Shown in pieces: positions 15,899-24,196 of a DNA stretch of 45,088 nt (positions are counted from its first letter, which is position 1; the number at the start of each line of letters is the position of its first letter). The stretch is taken from the NCBI GenBank assembly GCA_020351875.1, contig CP070671.1:3364048-3409135 (forward strand). Direction: 5' to 3'. A model generated the notes under the pieces. The model searched no databases, was not told the origin of the DNA, and saw only the letters and a list, made by a program, of their open reading frames with translations. Source of the stretch: Chromatiales bacterium. GTDB lineage: Bacteria > Pseudomonadota > Gammaproteobacteria > Steroidobacterales > GCA-2729495. The translations under genes were made by a program, and so were the position numbers.

Positions 15899-16873
15899 TC
15901 AGGGTGCCAACAGCATCCACGCGATGAGGCCTGCGCAACCGGCGGCGTGCACCGCCAGGGTCAGCCGCATGGTGGGCCCGACAGCGGCGGGATCCCGGGC
16001 GACTCGACTGGCCGCGACCCAGGCCACAGCAGCGAGGCAGGCAAAAAACACCAGCGGCCAGGTCGGCAGGCCGGCCAGGCCGGCCCAGGCCGCGACCCCG
16101 GCCAACCCCAGTAGCTGCAGGCCCGCGTACAAACCCGCGGTCGACACGCGCCCGACACGCACCGGCAAGGTGCGTTTGCCCACCGCCGCGTCGGCCTTGC
16201 GGTCCGGCACCTCGTTGATCAGCAGCACGGCAGCGATCCAGGCCGACACCGGAACGGACAGCCACAGCGCGTCCTTGTCCCACAGCGAACTCTGCAGCCA
16301 CGCGGCACCGCAGACGGGCAGCACGCCATAGGCAAGGCCAACGGTCAGCTCGCCGAGCCCGCGGCCGGCCAGCTGCACGGGCGGCCAGGAGTAGAAAAGG
16401 CCCAGGGCCAGGCCGGCCAGGCCAAAACCCAGGACCGGCCAGCCGTGGCGCCAGATCAGGATGGCACCGAGCAATGCAGCCGCCAGGGCCAGCGCGGCCG
16501 CGAGTCGGCCCATCTGGTTCGCGGACAGCACCCCGTTCTGGATGAATCGCGACCCCCCGGAAAACGGATAAACGTGCTGGGTGTTGAGTCGGTCGGTGCC
16601 ACAGGCGTCGTCGCAGACATCGTTCCAGACGTTGGCGGCCGCGGCCATCAGCACCGCGGCGCCCAGCGCCAGGCACAACGCCAGGCCGTCGAGCCCCGAC
16701 CCGCTTTGCGCGCCCCAGGTCGTGCCCACCAGCACGGGCAGCACCGACGCCACCAGGAACCCCGGCCGTGTGGCTAGGCCGGCGCGCCGCACACCCGCCA
16801 GCAGCCCCGGGCCACCGAGCGCTTCGATCGACGGTTCAGCCGAGACAGACATCCGTTCGTCCATGATCCGCAT
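15899..16873 (-). CDS. UbiA-superfamily prenyltransferase (MenA-like)
   Basis: 324 aa, about eight or nine membrane helices. The two Mg-prenyl-diphosphate-binding aspartate motifs are present: NDVCDDACGTD at 84-94 and NEVPDRKAD near residue 220. The N-terminal ATRPGFLVASVLPVLVGT stretch and the YPFSGGSRFIQNG segment after motif 1 resemble 1,4-dihydroxy-2-naphthoate octaprenyltransferase (MenA). This would place it in menaquinone biosynthesis, but no other men genes are nearby, so it could prenylate a different aromatic acceptor. Three in-frame ATGs (16873, 16864, 16852) lack a strong SD, so the start is uncertain by up to seven residues. It is divergent from the methyltransferase at 17022; the 148-bp gap shows no clear promoter motif. 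Confidence 0.8.
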   Translation of the reverse strand: MRIMDERMSVSAEPSIEALGGPGLLAGVRRAGLATRPGFLVASVLPVLVGTTWGAQSGSGLDGLALCLALGAAVLMAAAANVWNDVCDDACGTDRLNTQHVYPFSGGSRFIQNGVLSANQMGRLAAALALAAALLGAILIWRHGWPVLGFGLAGLALGLFYSWPPVQLAGRGLGELTVGLAYGVLPVCGAAWLQSSLWDKDALWLSVPVSAWIAAVLLINEVPDRKADAAVGKRTLPVRVGRVSTAGLYAGLQLLGLAGVAAWAGLAGLPTWPLVFFACLAAVAWVAASRVARDPAAVGPTMRLTLAVHAAGCAGLIAWMLLAP

Positions 16874-17021
16874 GAAGACTAGTTCGACACAACTCTAGCC
16901 CGGGTTTCAGGGCCCGTGCGGCTTGCGGCCCCGGTAACCACTTGCTGGTTAACGGCGGAGCCGCTCGCGAATCCGGCGGCCACATTCTCAGCGAAAGCCT
17001 TTGTGCAACCCGGGAGCCCTG

Positions 17022-17795
17022 ATGCGAGCACAGATCACCACCGCTGGCCTGATTCTCACCGCAGCATTCATTGCGGCCGGCCCGGCGTGCGCAAAGGAAG
17101 TGCCGAAGCGCACCGATGCCGCCCAGGACCAGGACGTCTATCAGTTCCGCACCGCAACGCGCGACGGGATTGGCAAGTACTACATGGGGCGGGAAATTTC
17201 CCATGTGATGGGCCACCTGGGTGCCGGGTGGCTGGAGCGGCCCACGCGCGAACGCGAGGAGCGCACCGACCTGCTGCTGGAGAATCTGCCCCTGGAGCCC
17301 GGGGCCGTCGCGGCGGACATCGGTGCCGGCACGGGCTACTTCTCTTTACCAATGGCGCAGCGCGTCGGCCCGACAGGCCGGGTGCTGGCGGTGGATATTC
17401 AGCCGGAGATGCTCGCGATCATCCAGGATCGGGTGGCGGCGCAAAACCTGGGTAACGTGGAAACGATTCTTGCCACCGAATCCGACCCACGCTTGCCGGC
17501 CAACGCCGTCGACCTGGCGCTGCTGGTAGACGCCTATCACGAGTTCTCCTACCCGAGGGAAGTGATGACCGGGGTCGCGGCGGCCCTGAAGCCCGGCGGG
17601 CGTGTCGTGCTGATCGAGTACCGGGCTGAAGATCCGCGGGTACCGATCAAGCCCCTCCACAAGATGAGCGCCAAACAGTCGATCGCCGAAATGAACGCGG
17701 TGGGCCTGGCCTGGGAGGCCACGCTGGACTTTCTGCCGCAGCAGCATTTCCTCGTGTTCCGAAAACCGGAGCAGACGGCCAACGCGCTCCATTGA
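17022..17795 (+). CDS. Exported class I SAM-dependent methyltransferase
   Basis: 257 aa. A signal peptide is visible at the N-terminus (MRAQITTAGLILTAAFIAAG, probable cleavage after ACA). The SAM-binding motif VAADIGAGTGYFSLP lies at ~97-110, followed by VLAVDIQPEML (motif with acidic Asp) and LKPGGRVVLIEYR. The Rossmann methyltransferase fold is sure. Export is odd, because SAM is not known to be available in the periplasm; the sequence after Ala is not a proper lipobox. Proteins of this kind recur in proteobacteria and their function is unsettled. The ATG at 17022 is preferred over the GTG at 17001 because it gives a clean signal peptide. Confidence 0.82.
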   Translation: MRAQITTAGLILTAAFIAAGPACAKEVPKRTDAAQDQDVYQFRTATRDGIGKYYMGREISHVMGHLGAGWLERPTREREERTDLLLENLPLEPGAVAADIGAGTGYFSLPMAQRVGPTGRVLAVDIQPEMLAIIQDRVAAQNLGNVETILATESDPRLPANAVDLALLVDAYHEFSYPREVMTGVAAALKPGGRVVLIEYRAEDPRVPIKPLHKMSAKQSIAEMNAVGLAWEATLDFLPQQHFLVFRKPEQTANALH

Positions 17796-17962
17796 CGCAT
17801 CTGCAGACCGTCGCGTTCATCGGTTTCGAATGAATACCCCGCCTGGGCGCGAATCCGGCTAAACGCCGGACATTGAAGCCTCGCAACCCGTTCCCCTCCG
17901 CGGTGAACATGTGCTGGCGCGGCGAGTTCCGCGGCGCGCTTACACTCACCGGAGATGACCAG

Positions 17963-18640
17963 ATGCGAAGCTCAATTACCCTGTTCCTGTTCGCGGCCGC
18001 ATTCGGCAGCGCGCTGCCCATCGTCAATGCCGCCAGCCTGACCGTCGCCGACCTCAGTCCGGGCGACCTCGCAATTACCGAATTCCTCGCCAATCCCGTA
18101 GGCGTTGCAGACAACGAGGCCGAGTACTTCGAAATCTACAATCGCCGCAACGCCGCCGTCGACCTTGCGGGCCTGGTCGTTCGCGATGACGGCAGCAACA
18201 GCTTCACGGTCAGCGCCCTGACCCTCGGCGCCGGCGCCTTTGGCGTCTTCGGCAGTGCCGACGGGTCGGCGCTCGGCGTGAGCGTGGACTACGTATACGG
18301 CTCCGCGATGAGCCTGACGAACACCGCCGACGAAATCGTGCTGGCCGACGCGGGCGACCAGGAACTGTTTCGACTCGCGTACACGGACGGCGACGCATAC
18401 GGCGCCGGTATCGCCAATGAACTGGCCACACTCAATCCGGGCCTGAGTACCGCAGCAGAAACCGATTACCGCGCGGCGACCCAGGCCCTGCTGCTCGGCA
18501 ACCTGGGCTCGCCGGGCGCTGCCGGGGGAACGTCGTTGCCGACGGTCCCGCTGCCGGGCGCCGCATGGCTGTTCGGCACGGCGCTGGTCGGGTTGGCCGG
18601 GCTTCGGCGCCGGCTGCACCGCAGGGGCCAGGGCGACTAG
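17963..18640 (+). CDS. Lamin-tail-domain protein with VPLPA-CTERM sorting signal
   Basis: 225 aa secreted protein. Signal peptide MRSSITLFLFAAAFGSALP with cleavage near VNA. It is followed by a lamin tail domain (LTD): LAITEFLANPVG, EYFEIYNRRNAAVDLAGLVV, VSALTLGAGAFGVFG and ANTADEIVL-like strands to about residue 170. The C-terminus carries VPLPGAAWLFGTALVGLAGL plus an Arg cluster. This is the tripartite VPLPA-CTERM form of the PEP-CTERM signal that exosortase/EpsH cleaves when proteins go to the envelope or exopolysaccharide matrix. No exosortase is in the window. GGAG at 17951-17954 sits 8 nt before the ATG. Probable role in the extracellular matrix; the exact function is unknown. Confidence 0.85.
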   Translation: MRSSITLFLFAAAFGSALPIVNAASLTVADLSPGDLAITEFLANPVGVADNEAEYFEIYNRRNAAVDLAGLVVRDDGSNSFTVSALTLGAGAFGVFGSADGSALGVSVDYVYGSAMSLTNTADEIVLADAGDQELFRLAYTDGDAYGAGIANELATLNPGLSTAAETDYRAATQALLLGNLGSPGAAGGTSLPTVPLPGAAWLFGTALVGLAGLRRRLHRRGQGD

Positions 18641-18672
18641 ACTGCGACTCATCGAATCGATGGAGCAAGCCC

Positions 18673-19233
18673 ATGTCTCAGCCCCAGCCCCTGCTGCGCA
18701 AAGTGCCCCGGGATGAGCTGCCGGACGACCTGCAACCTGCGTGGGACAGTGCCTTCAGCGTTACCGGCGATGCGACTTTCATCGAAGTCTCAGGCAATGC
18801 GCCGGACAGCTTGCGGTGGTACCTGCAGAGCTTTTACCAGGACCGGTTCTACAACAGCCGGCTCCCGCGCCGGGTACTGGAACTGGTCCGGCTGCGCCTG
18901 GCGAACCTGCACGGCTGCGCGTTCTGCAACAAGGGTGACCGTGCCCAGGCCCTGGCGGCAGGCTTCAGTGAACCGGAACTCGATGCCTTACCCGACTATG
19001 AAACCGGGCCGTTCAGTGATGCCGAACGCGCGGCGCTCGCGCTGGCCGACGCGATGGCCTTGACCAGCCCGAACGGTCGGCTCGACGACGCCCTGTACCA
19101 GCGGCTAAAGGTGTCTTTCGACGACGGTGAACTCTACGAACTCGGCATGATCATGGCAGTGCTCTGCGGCATGGCGAAGTTCCTGTTCGTGTTCGACCTG
19201 GTAGAGAAAGAACCGAGCTGCCCATTCGGCTGA
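18673..19233 (+). CDS. Carboxymuconolactone decarboxylase / AhpD-like family protein
   Basis: 186 aa, helical. The family motif is RLANLHGCAFCNKGDRAQAL (about residues 75-95), with a CXXC pair as in AhpD-type redox proteins. YNSRLPRRVLELVRLRL precedes it. The downstream helix SDAERAALALADAMALTS is the second conserved part. Relatives are either peroxidatic alkylhydroperoxidase partners or decarboxylases in aromatic degradation; the CXXC favours a redox role, but AhpD's downstream His of the CXXCxxxH motif is replaced here by Arg. Start at the ATG at 18673, 32 bp after the VPLPA-CTERM gene; the longer reading to 18565 overlaps that gene and is rejected. Convergent with the GT39 gene, 5 bp apart. 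Confidence 0.8.
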   Translation: MSQPQPLLRKVPRDELPDDLQPAWDSAFSVTGDATFIEVSGNAPDSLRWYLQSFYQDRFYNSRLPRRVLELVRLRLANLHGCAFCNKGDRAQALAAGFSEPELDALPDYETGPFSDAERAALALADAMALTSPNGRLDDALYQRLKVSFDDGELYELGMIMAVLCGMAKFLFVFDLVEKEPSCPFG

Positions 19234-19238
19234 CGCGC

Positions 19239-20774
19239 TCAGAAAAAATAATAGCGCTTCAGTCGTTCACGGAGCTGTGCGGCAGGCAGCCGCGGACCTG
19301 CCACGTAGTGCACATGCAGGTTTCTCTCGCGGGCCATGCAAGCCCGGCAGTCCAGGCGGCCCAAGTCCCGAACCTCGGTAAACAGTGGCGCCAGTTCGTC
19401 GGTGTCAAACCCGACGAACAAGCCACGCTCCAGGGGCAGGTCCTCGCTCCACAGGTGGTAGTTCACGTGCCGCCCGTGGGCCTCCGGCAAGCGGCCGGCC
19501 TGGTCCAGCTGATTCAGCGCACCCGCCTGGCCGTAGTGGGACGCCACCAGCACCGCCCCGTCACGTTCGGCCGGCGACAGGCGCTGCCAGGCATCCGCAG
19601 TGAGCTCCACGAGTTCGGGCCAGCCATGCATTTCTGCGAAGTGTGGAAAGTAACGTTCGAGGTCTGCCGGCTCGCTGCCGGGGTAACCCTGTTCGCCGTC
19701 GCGCAGGAACCGGGCCACGCGGTCGAGCGCGGTGTCGGGCAGCACCGGCAACGAACCGGGCACGCCCAGGATGCCCGACGCGGCCACGACCAGCAGAAGC
19801 GCGTGCCACGCGCGACTGCGCTCTGCCAGCCACTGTTGCCAGAACAACGCGCCCGCCACGGTGAACAGGCCAAACACCGGCACGGCGAAGTAGAACTTGA
19901 CCTGCGCGAACACGAACAAGGCCAGGCACAACCACGCGGCCGTGCCGAGCACCCGCAGCGTCATGTCTCGACTCAACAGCGAATAGACCGCACCTGGGCC
20001 CCAGAAAATCGCGTAGCCCGGATTCATCGTCAGTACCATACCCAGCAGCGGATAGCGCAACACCAGCGCGTTCGGTGTCGCCGCGTTGTACGCAGTCACG
20101 AATTGCAGAAACGGCCAGTCGTTCGTCACCTGCCACGCGAGGAACGGGGCGATCAGCGCCAGCGCCAGTGCCGCGGCGGCCCACGGGCCAACGGCCCGGA
20201 ACACGCCGCGGTCCCAGATTAGCCACGCGGTCGGCAGCGCTGCGCAGAGCGCGAGGATCGACAACTTGGTCAGCACCCCGAGACCCAGGACGGCGCCGAG
20301 GCCCAGCACGTAGCGCCAGTCGCGCGTCTGCCAGTGGCGAGCCGCCAGCCAGAAGGCTGACAGCCACCACAGCTGGTCCAGCACGTTCATCGTCATGATG
20401 CCCTGCACGGACAGGAAGCCTGGCGCGAACAGCAGCACCAGCGCCACACTCCACGCCGCGACGGGGCGACCGCCGAGCACCCGGCACAGGTCGATACCGA
20501 CCAGCGTCACCACGGCGCCAGTGGCCGCTGCAGCGGCCCGCAGTGCCACGAGGGAATCGAGTTCCAGCACGCGCAGCAACCAGGGTAACAGCGGCGGCAG
20601 GTCGACATAGCCCCAGGCCGGGCGCGCGGCGGCATCGAGGAAATAGAGCTCGTCGGACAGGAACCCGTAGCGCGCGCCGGCCAGCAGGAACAGCGCGGCC
20701 CTGGTCGCGATAACGACCAGCGCAATCAGCGCGTAGGGGCCGTTCGCGGCAGCGGGCCGCGTCACCGCGTTCAT
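19239..20774 (-). CDS. GT39-family membrane glycosyltransferase (ArnT/PMT-like)
   Basis: 511 aa with about 11-13 membrane helices in the first ~370 residues and a soluble periplasmic C-terminal part. The N-terminal loop after helix 1 contains FLSDELYFLDAA, with the DE pair that is catalytic in GT39/PMT and ArnT enzymes, followed by WGYVDLPPLLPWL. Such enzymes move a sugar from a polyprenyl-phosphate donor onto lipid A, protein or another envelope acceptor. The start at 20774 overlaps the upstream gene's TGA (ATGA), so the two are translationally coupled. The upstream GT2/GtrA protein probably makes and flips the lipid-linked sugar. Acceptor unknown. Confidence 0.85.
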   Translation of the reverse strand: MNAVTRPAAANGPYALIALVVIATRAALFLLAGARYGFLSDELYFLDAAARPAWGYVDLPPLLPWLLRVLELDSLVALRAAAAATGAVVTLVGIDLCRVLGGRPVAAWSVALVLLFAPGFLSVQGIMTMNVLDQLWWLSAFWLAARHWQTRDWRYVLGLGAVLGLGVLTKLSILALCAALPTAWLIWDRGVFRAVGPWAAAALALALIAPFLAWQVTNDWPFLQFVTAYNAATPNALVLRYPLLGMVLTMNPGYAIFWGPGAVYSLLSRDMTLRVLGTAAWLCLALFVFAQVKFYFAVPVFGLFTVAGALFWQQWLAERSRAWHALLLVVAASGILGVPGSLPVLPDTALDRVARFLRDGEQGYPGSEPADLERYFPHFAEMHGWPELVELTADAWQRLSPAERDGAVLVASHYGQAGALNQLDQAGRLPEAHGRHVNYHLWSEDLPLERGLFVGFDTDELAPLFTEVRDLGRLDCRACMARERNLHVHYVAGPRLPAAQLRERLKRYYFF

Positions 20775-21871
20775 CGCAGCGCCGCTTGCCGCCACGTAAA
20801 TACCAGCGTCATCACGTAGTTCCAGACCGCGCCGACCAGGACACCGGCAATGCCGGCAACGGCCCAGGCGGTGTCACGCCCGAACAGGTAGTCGGCAATG
20901 CCCACGTTTGCGATTGCGCCGATACTGCAGGCCATCGTGAAACTCGCCCAGCCGCGCAACCAACCCCAACCTGTCAACCGCACGTCGCGGTAGGTAATCA
21001 GGTTGTTCAACGCGAAGTTCGCGGTCATTGCGACCAGTGTGGCGCTGGCCTGGCTGAGGAGGAAACTCTGGCCCAGGCCGCGGAACAGCAGCGCGAGCAC
21101 GGCCACGTGCACGAAGACACCGGACCCGCCGACGAGCACGAAGGACAGGAAGCGCACCGGTACGAAGCGGCCGAACAGTTTGTCCAGCAGCAGCATGCCG
21201 TAGTCCCAGAGGACGTGTCCGTCGAGCTTGCTCTCGCCGGCCGTGCGACGGCGGAACCCGTAGGGCAACTCCTGGAACCTCAAAGGCTGTTCCGAGGACG
21301 CAAAGAGGTCGAGCAGTATCTTGAAGCCGATGCCGGACAGGCGGCGCATCGACGCCTGGAAGACCTCCCGGCGAAGCATGAAGAACCCGCTCATCGGATC
21401 GGTCAGTTCCGGCGGAATCAGCGGCCGGCTGAGCCGGGTCGCGAGCCGGCTCAGGTCCAGGCGGCTCTCGTTCAAACCATAGTGATGGCCGCCACTGACG
21501 TAGCGACTGCCGACGACCAGGTCGAGCTTTTCGCCCAGCAACGTCGCGTACATCTGCGGCAGCAGGCTCTCGTCGTGCTGGAGATCGCCGTCCATCACCG
21601 CGAGACAGGGTGCCGTGGTGGCCAGCATTCCCTCTATGCAGGCGGACGCCAGGCCCCGCCGCCCCACGCGCTGGAGGCAGCGCACGCGATTGTCCCTGCG
21701 GCCCAGCTCCCGCACCACATCGGCCGTCCCATCCGGGCTGTCGTCGTCGACGACCACGAGCTCCCACCGGATACCGTCAAGGCAACGGTCCAGCCGCTCG
21801 ACCAGCGCCGGTATGTTGGGGGCCTCGTTAAAGGTAGGAACGATGATTGCCAGTTCTGCGCCGGCCTGCAC
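20771..21871 (-). CDS. Polyprenyl-phosphate glycosyltransferase (GT2) fused to GtrA domain
   Basis: 366 aa. Residues ~1-235 are a GT2 domain of the dolichyl-phosphate mannose synthase type: IIVPTFNEAPNIPALVERL, VVVDDDSPDGTADVV, the catalytic MDGDLQHDE, TDPMSGFFMLRR, and FRRRTAGESKL. Residues ~240-365 are four membrane helices of the GtrA family (FLSFVLVGGSGVFVH ... FALNNLITY ... WNYVMTLVFTWR). The protein would load a sugar (mannose or glucose) on a polyprenyl phosphate at the inner membrane and may flip it. First gene of a two-gene operon with the GT39 enzyme, overlapping it by four bases. Divergent from the sterol-desaturase-family gene at 21966; the 94-bp gap shows no clear promoter. Confidence 0.88.
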   Translation of the reverse strand: MQAGAELAIIVPTFNEAPNIPALVERLDRCLDGIRWELVVVDDDSPDGTADVVRELGRRDNRVRCLQRVGRRGLASACIEGMLATTAPCLAVMDGDLQHDESLLPQMYATLLGEKLDLVVGSRYVSGGHHYGLNESRLDLSRLATRLSRPLIPPELTDPMSGFFMLRREVFQASMRRLSGIGFKILLDLFASSEQPLRFQELPYGFRRRTAGESKLDGHVLWDYGMLLLDKLFGRFVPVRFLSFVLVGGSGVFVHVAVLALLFRGLGQSFLLSQASATLVAMTANFALNNLITYRDVRLTGWGWLRGWASFTMACSIGAIANVGIADYLFGRDTAWAVAGIAGVLVGAVWNYVMTLVFTWRQAALR

Positions 21872-21965
21872 GGGTCACCCTTCCCTGCAAATTATTCTGA
21901 ACTTGCGCATGACGCGCTTTCCCTCGGGCTCTATTATTACCGGTTTCCGGCCAGTTCGCCCGTCC

Positions 21966-22766
21966 ATGCACTGGAACACCGTCCTGATCACCGCCGTGGC
22001 CCTGTTTGCCATCATCACGGCGCGTTATTTCGCGATCGCGGGATTTTTCTACTGGGCACTCTGGAAGCGGGCCGGCAACCTGCTGCGGGCGCGCAAACTC
22101 ACCGACATCGTGCCGCCGGCGAAACTGGTGCGCAGCGAGATGCGGTGGTCTGTCGTGGCTTCGGCCATTTATGCGGTGCCGGGCGCGATCGTGCTCGAGG
22201 CGTGGAAGAACGGCGGCACCGCAATCTATATGGACATCGGTGAGTACGGGTGGCCCTGGTACTTCGCCAGCGTGCCGGCCTACCTGTTCATTCACGACAC
22301 CTATTTCTACTGGACGCATCGCATGATGCATCACCCGAAGATCTTCCCGGTGATGCACAAGGTGCACCACGAGTCGCGTCAGCCAACGCCCTGGGCGGGT
22401 TTTTCCTTTCACCCCACGGAATCGATGCTGGGCGCCGTGATCCTGCCGATCCTGGTATTCATCATCCCGATTCACGTCTCTGCGATCCTGTTCATCCTGG
22501 TGCTGATGACCATCGTGAGCGTGACCAATCATTCCGGCTACGAGATCCTGCCCGACAGCTGGCTGCGCGGCATCGTCGGCCGGAACTGGATCTCCGCAGC
22601 ACATCACAACCTGCATCACCAGACCTATACGTGTAACTACGCGTTGTACTTCAGGTTTTGGGACAAGATCATGGGCACGGACCGACTGGAAACCGAGTAC
22701 GAATTCCTGCGGGTCCCGGCCGATGGGTTGGTCGCGGCTGGCCGCAATTCGGGCAGTACGCGCTGA
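21966..22766 (+). CDS. Sterol desaturase / fatty acid hydroxylase superfamily protein
   Basis: 266 aa integral-membrane di-iron enzyme. All histidine clusters are visible: HDTYFYWTHRMMHH (about 117-130), HKVHHESRQPTPW (about 137-149), and HHNLHHQTYTCNYALYF (about 214-230), with DKIMGT after it. Membrane helices lie at ~5-25, 60-80, 95-115 and 155-185. Members insert hydroxyl groups or double bonds into sterols, fatty acids or carotenoids. The ATG at 21966 is chosen because upstream codons would be antisense to the GT2 gene. It is 27 bp upstream of crtZ on the same strand, so a carotenoid-ring-modifying role is possible; a lipid role is equally possible. Confidence 0.85.
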   Translation: MHWNTVLITAVALFAIITARYFAIAGFFYWALWKRAGNLLRARKLTDIVPPAKLVRSEMRWSVVASAIYAVPGAIVLEAWKNGGTAIYMDIGEYGWPWYFASVPAYLFIHDTYFYWTHRMMHHPKIFPVMHKVHHESRQPTPWAGFSFHPTESMLGAVILPILVFIIPIHVSAILFILVLMTIVSVTNHSGYEILPDSWLRGIVGRNWISAAHHNLHHQTYTCNYALYFRFWDKIMGTDRLETEYEFLRVPADGLVAAGRNSGSTR

Positions 22767-22793
22767 CGGATCAACACGGAGTAAAATTCAGGG

Positions 22794-23273
22794 ATGGTCG
22801 ATCTGCTGATCTTTCTCGCCGCTTTCGTCGGCATGGAAGGCGTTGCCTGGGGTACGCACAAGTACCTGATGCACGGTCCGCTCTGGTGCTGGCACGAATC
22901 GCATCATCGACCGCGTGAAGGCACCTTCGAGAAGAACGACCTGTTCGCGTTCTACTTTGCGCTGCCGTCCATCCTGTTCATCTGGCTGGGAGTGAACGTG
23001 AGCGAGCCCCTGCTGCCGGTGGGCATCGGGATGACGGCCTACGGTTTCTGCTATTTCGCGTTCCACGACGGCATCGTGCACCGCCGCCTGCCGTTCCGGT
23101 ACAACGGCAAGAACGCCTATATGAAACGAATCATCCAGGCGCACTACGTGCACCACGCCACCACGACCAAGGAAGGGGCCGTGTCATTCGGCTTCCTCTA
23201 CACCAGGCCAGTGCAGGAGCTGGATGCGGAACGGCGCCGACTCGCCGGCAATCTCAACACAGGTCAGGCTTGA
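22794..23273 (+). CDS. crtZ: Beta-carotene 3-hydroxylase
   Basis: 159 aa, the usual CrtZ length. Histidine motifs are THKYLMHGPLWCWHESHH (about 21-38), FHDGIVHRRLPFRY (about 82-95) and HYVHHATTTKEGAVSFGFL (about 111-129), as in the CrtZ/CrtR di-iron hydroxylases. Three or four membrane helices. It hydroxylates the beta-ionone rings of beta-carotene to give zeaxanthin. It is on the opposite strand to the crtYIB operon and its last 20 bases overlap the 3' end of crtB tail to tail. Probably co-transcribed with the sterol-desaturase-family gene 27 bp upstream. Confidence 0.92.
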   Translation: MVDLLIFLAAFVGMEGVAWGTHKYLMHGPLWCWHESHHRPREGTFEKNDLFAFYFALPSILFIWLGVNVSEPLLPVGIGMTAYGFCYFAFHDGIVHRRLPFRYNGKNAYMKRIIQAHYVHHATTTKEGAVSFGFLYTRPVQELDAERRRLAGNLNTGQA

Positions 23274-24195
23274 TCCACAGGTCCGGCGAACGCGGCCTCG
23301 TGGCCCGCCGGCGCCCCAAGCTGACCGACGCCAGGGCCTGCAGACCCCCGCGCACACCCCACCAGACTTTGCGCCGGCCGGGCACGATCGCACGCGTGTC
23401 CCAGGCACGGGCCCCACGGCGCAGCACCAGCCGGCCGATATCCCGGTAGACGCCGGCTGCCGTACTCACGGCCCAGCCGGCGCGGAAACCCAGGGCCGGC
23501 ACCCCCTGTGACGCAGACCGGTAATAGAGCTCGGCGATATTCAGCAACTTGCTGACGACGTTGAAGACGGCCTGTCGGTTGGCCGGCGCCCGGACCGCGC
23601 CCGGATCGACGCCGGCGGCTTCCAGCCACCGCACCGGCAGGTAGCAGCGGCCGTTGTCCGCATCGTCCATCACGTCACGGGAAATATTCGTGAGCTGGAA
23701 TGCGATACCGAGATCCGCAGCGCGCCCCAGCACGGCCGGTTCACGCACGCCCATCACGTAGGCCATCATCACCCCAACCACGCCGGCCACGTGATAGCTG
23801 TAGAGCAACGTGTCCTCGAGTTCGACGTAGCGGTGATTTCGCACGTCCATCTCGAAGCCCTGAATCAGGTCCAACGGGTGCCGTGCCGGTATCTCGTGTC
23901 TTGCGACAACCTGTTGCAAGCCGACAAAGGCCGGCTCGTCTACCCGCTCGCCCGCCAGCGCCCGCTCCGTTTCCCGGCGCAGGAATTCCAGCCGCGCCTC
24001 CGAATCGGCCTGGGAGATCTGCTCGCGCCCAAATCCCAGCTCCTGCCCGTCGATCAGGTCATCGCAATAGCGGCACCATGCGTATAGCTTGTAGACATCG
24101 GCTCGCGTGTCGGCGGCAAACAGCCGGGCCGCGGCAGCAAAACTCTTCGATCCCTGGCGAATGATTTCGCGGCTACGTTCGGCGACGGCGTCCAA
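23254..24195 (-). CDS. crtB: Phytoene synthase
   Basis: 313 aa squalene/phytoene synthase. The two Asp-rich diphosphate-binding motifs are DDLID (45-49) and NISRDVMDD (about 170-178), with SFAAAARLF and YAWCRYCDD near the start. It condenses two GGPP to phytoene. The start is a TTG at 24195, one base after the crtI stop (TGA-G-TTG), so translation is probably coupled. A TTG start is the only reading that gives the normal N-terminus. Its 3' end overlaps crtZ (other strand) by 20 bp. It is the last gene of the crtYIB operon. Confidence 0.93.
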   Translation of the reverse strand: MDAVAERSREIIRQGSKSFAAAARLFAADTRADVYKLYAWCRYCDDLIDGQELGFGREQISQADSEARLEFLRRETERALAGERVDEPAFVGLQQVVARHEIPARHPLDLIQGFEMDVRNHRYVELEDTLLYSYHVAGVVGVMMAYVMGVREPAVLGRAADLGIAFQLTNISRDVMDDADNGRCYLPVRWLEAAGVDPGAVRAPANRQAVFNVVSKLLNIAELYYRSASQGVPALGFRAGWAVSTAAGVYRDIGRLVLRRGARAWDTRAIVPGRRKVWWGVRGGLQALASVSLGRRRATRPRSPDLWIKPDLC

Positions 24196-24196
24196 C

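Noticed and set aside
20786..22243. Long plus-strand open frame (485 codons) over the GT2/GtrA gene
   Set aside because: It is antisense to a clear GT2-GtrA protein, rich in His/Gln/Arg with no domain, and typical of GC-rich shadow frames.
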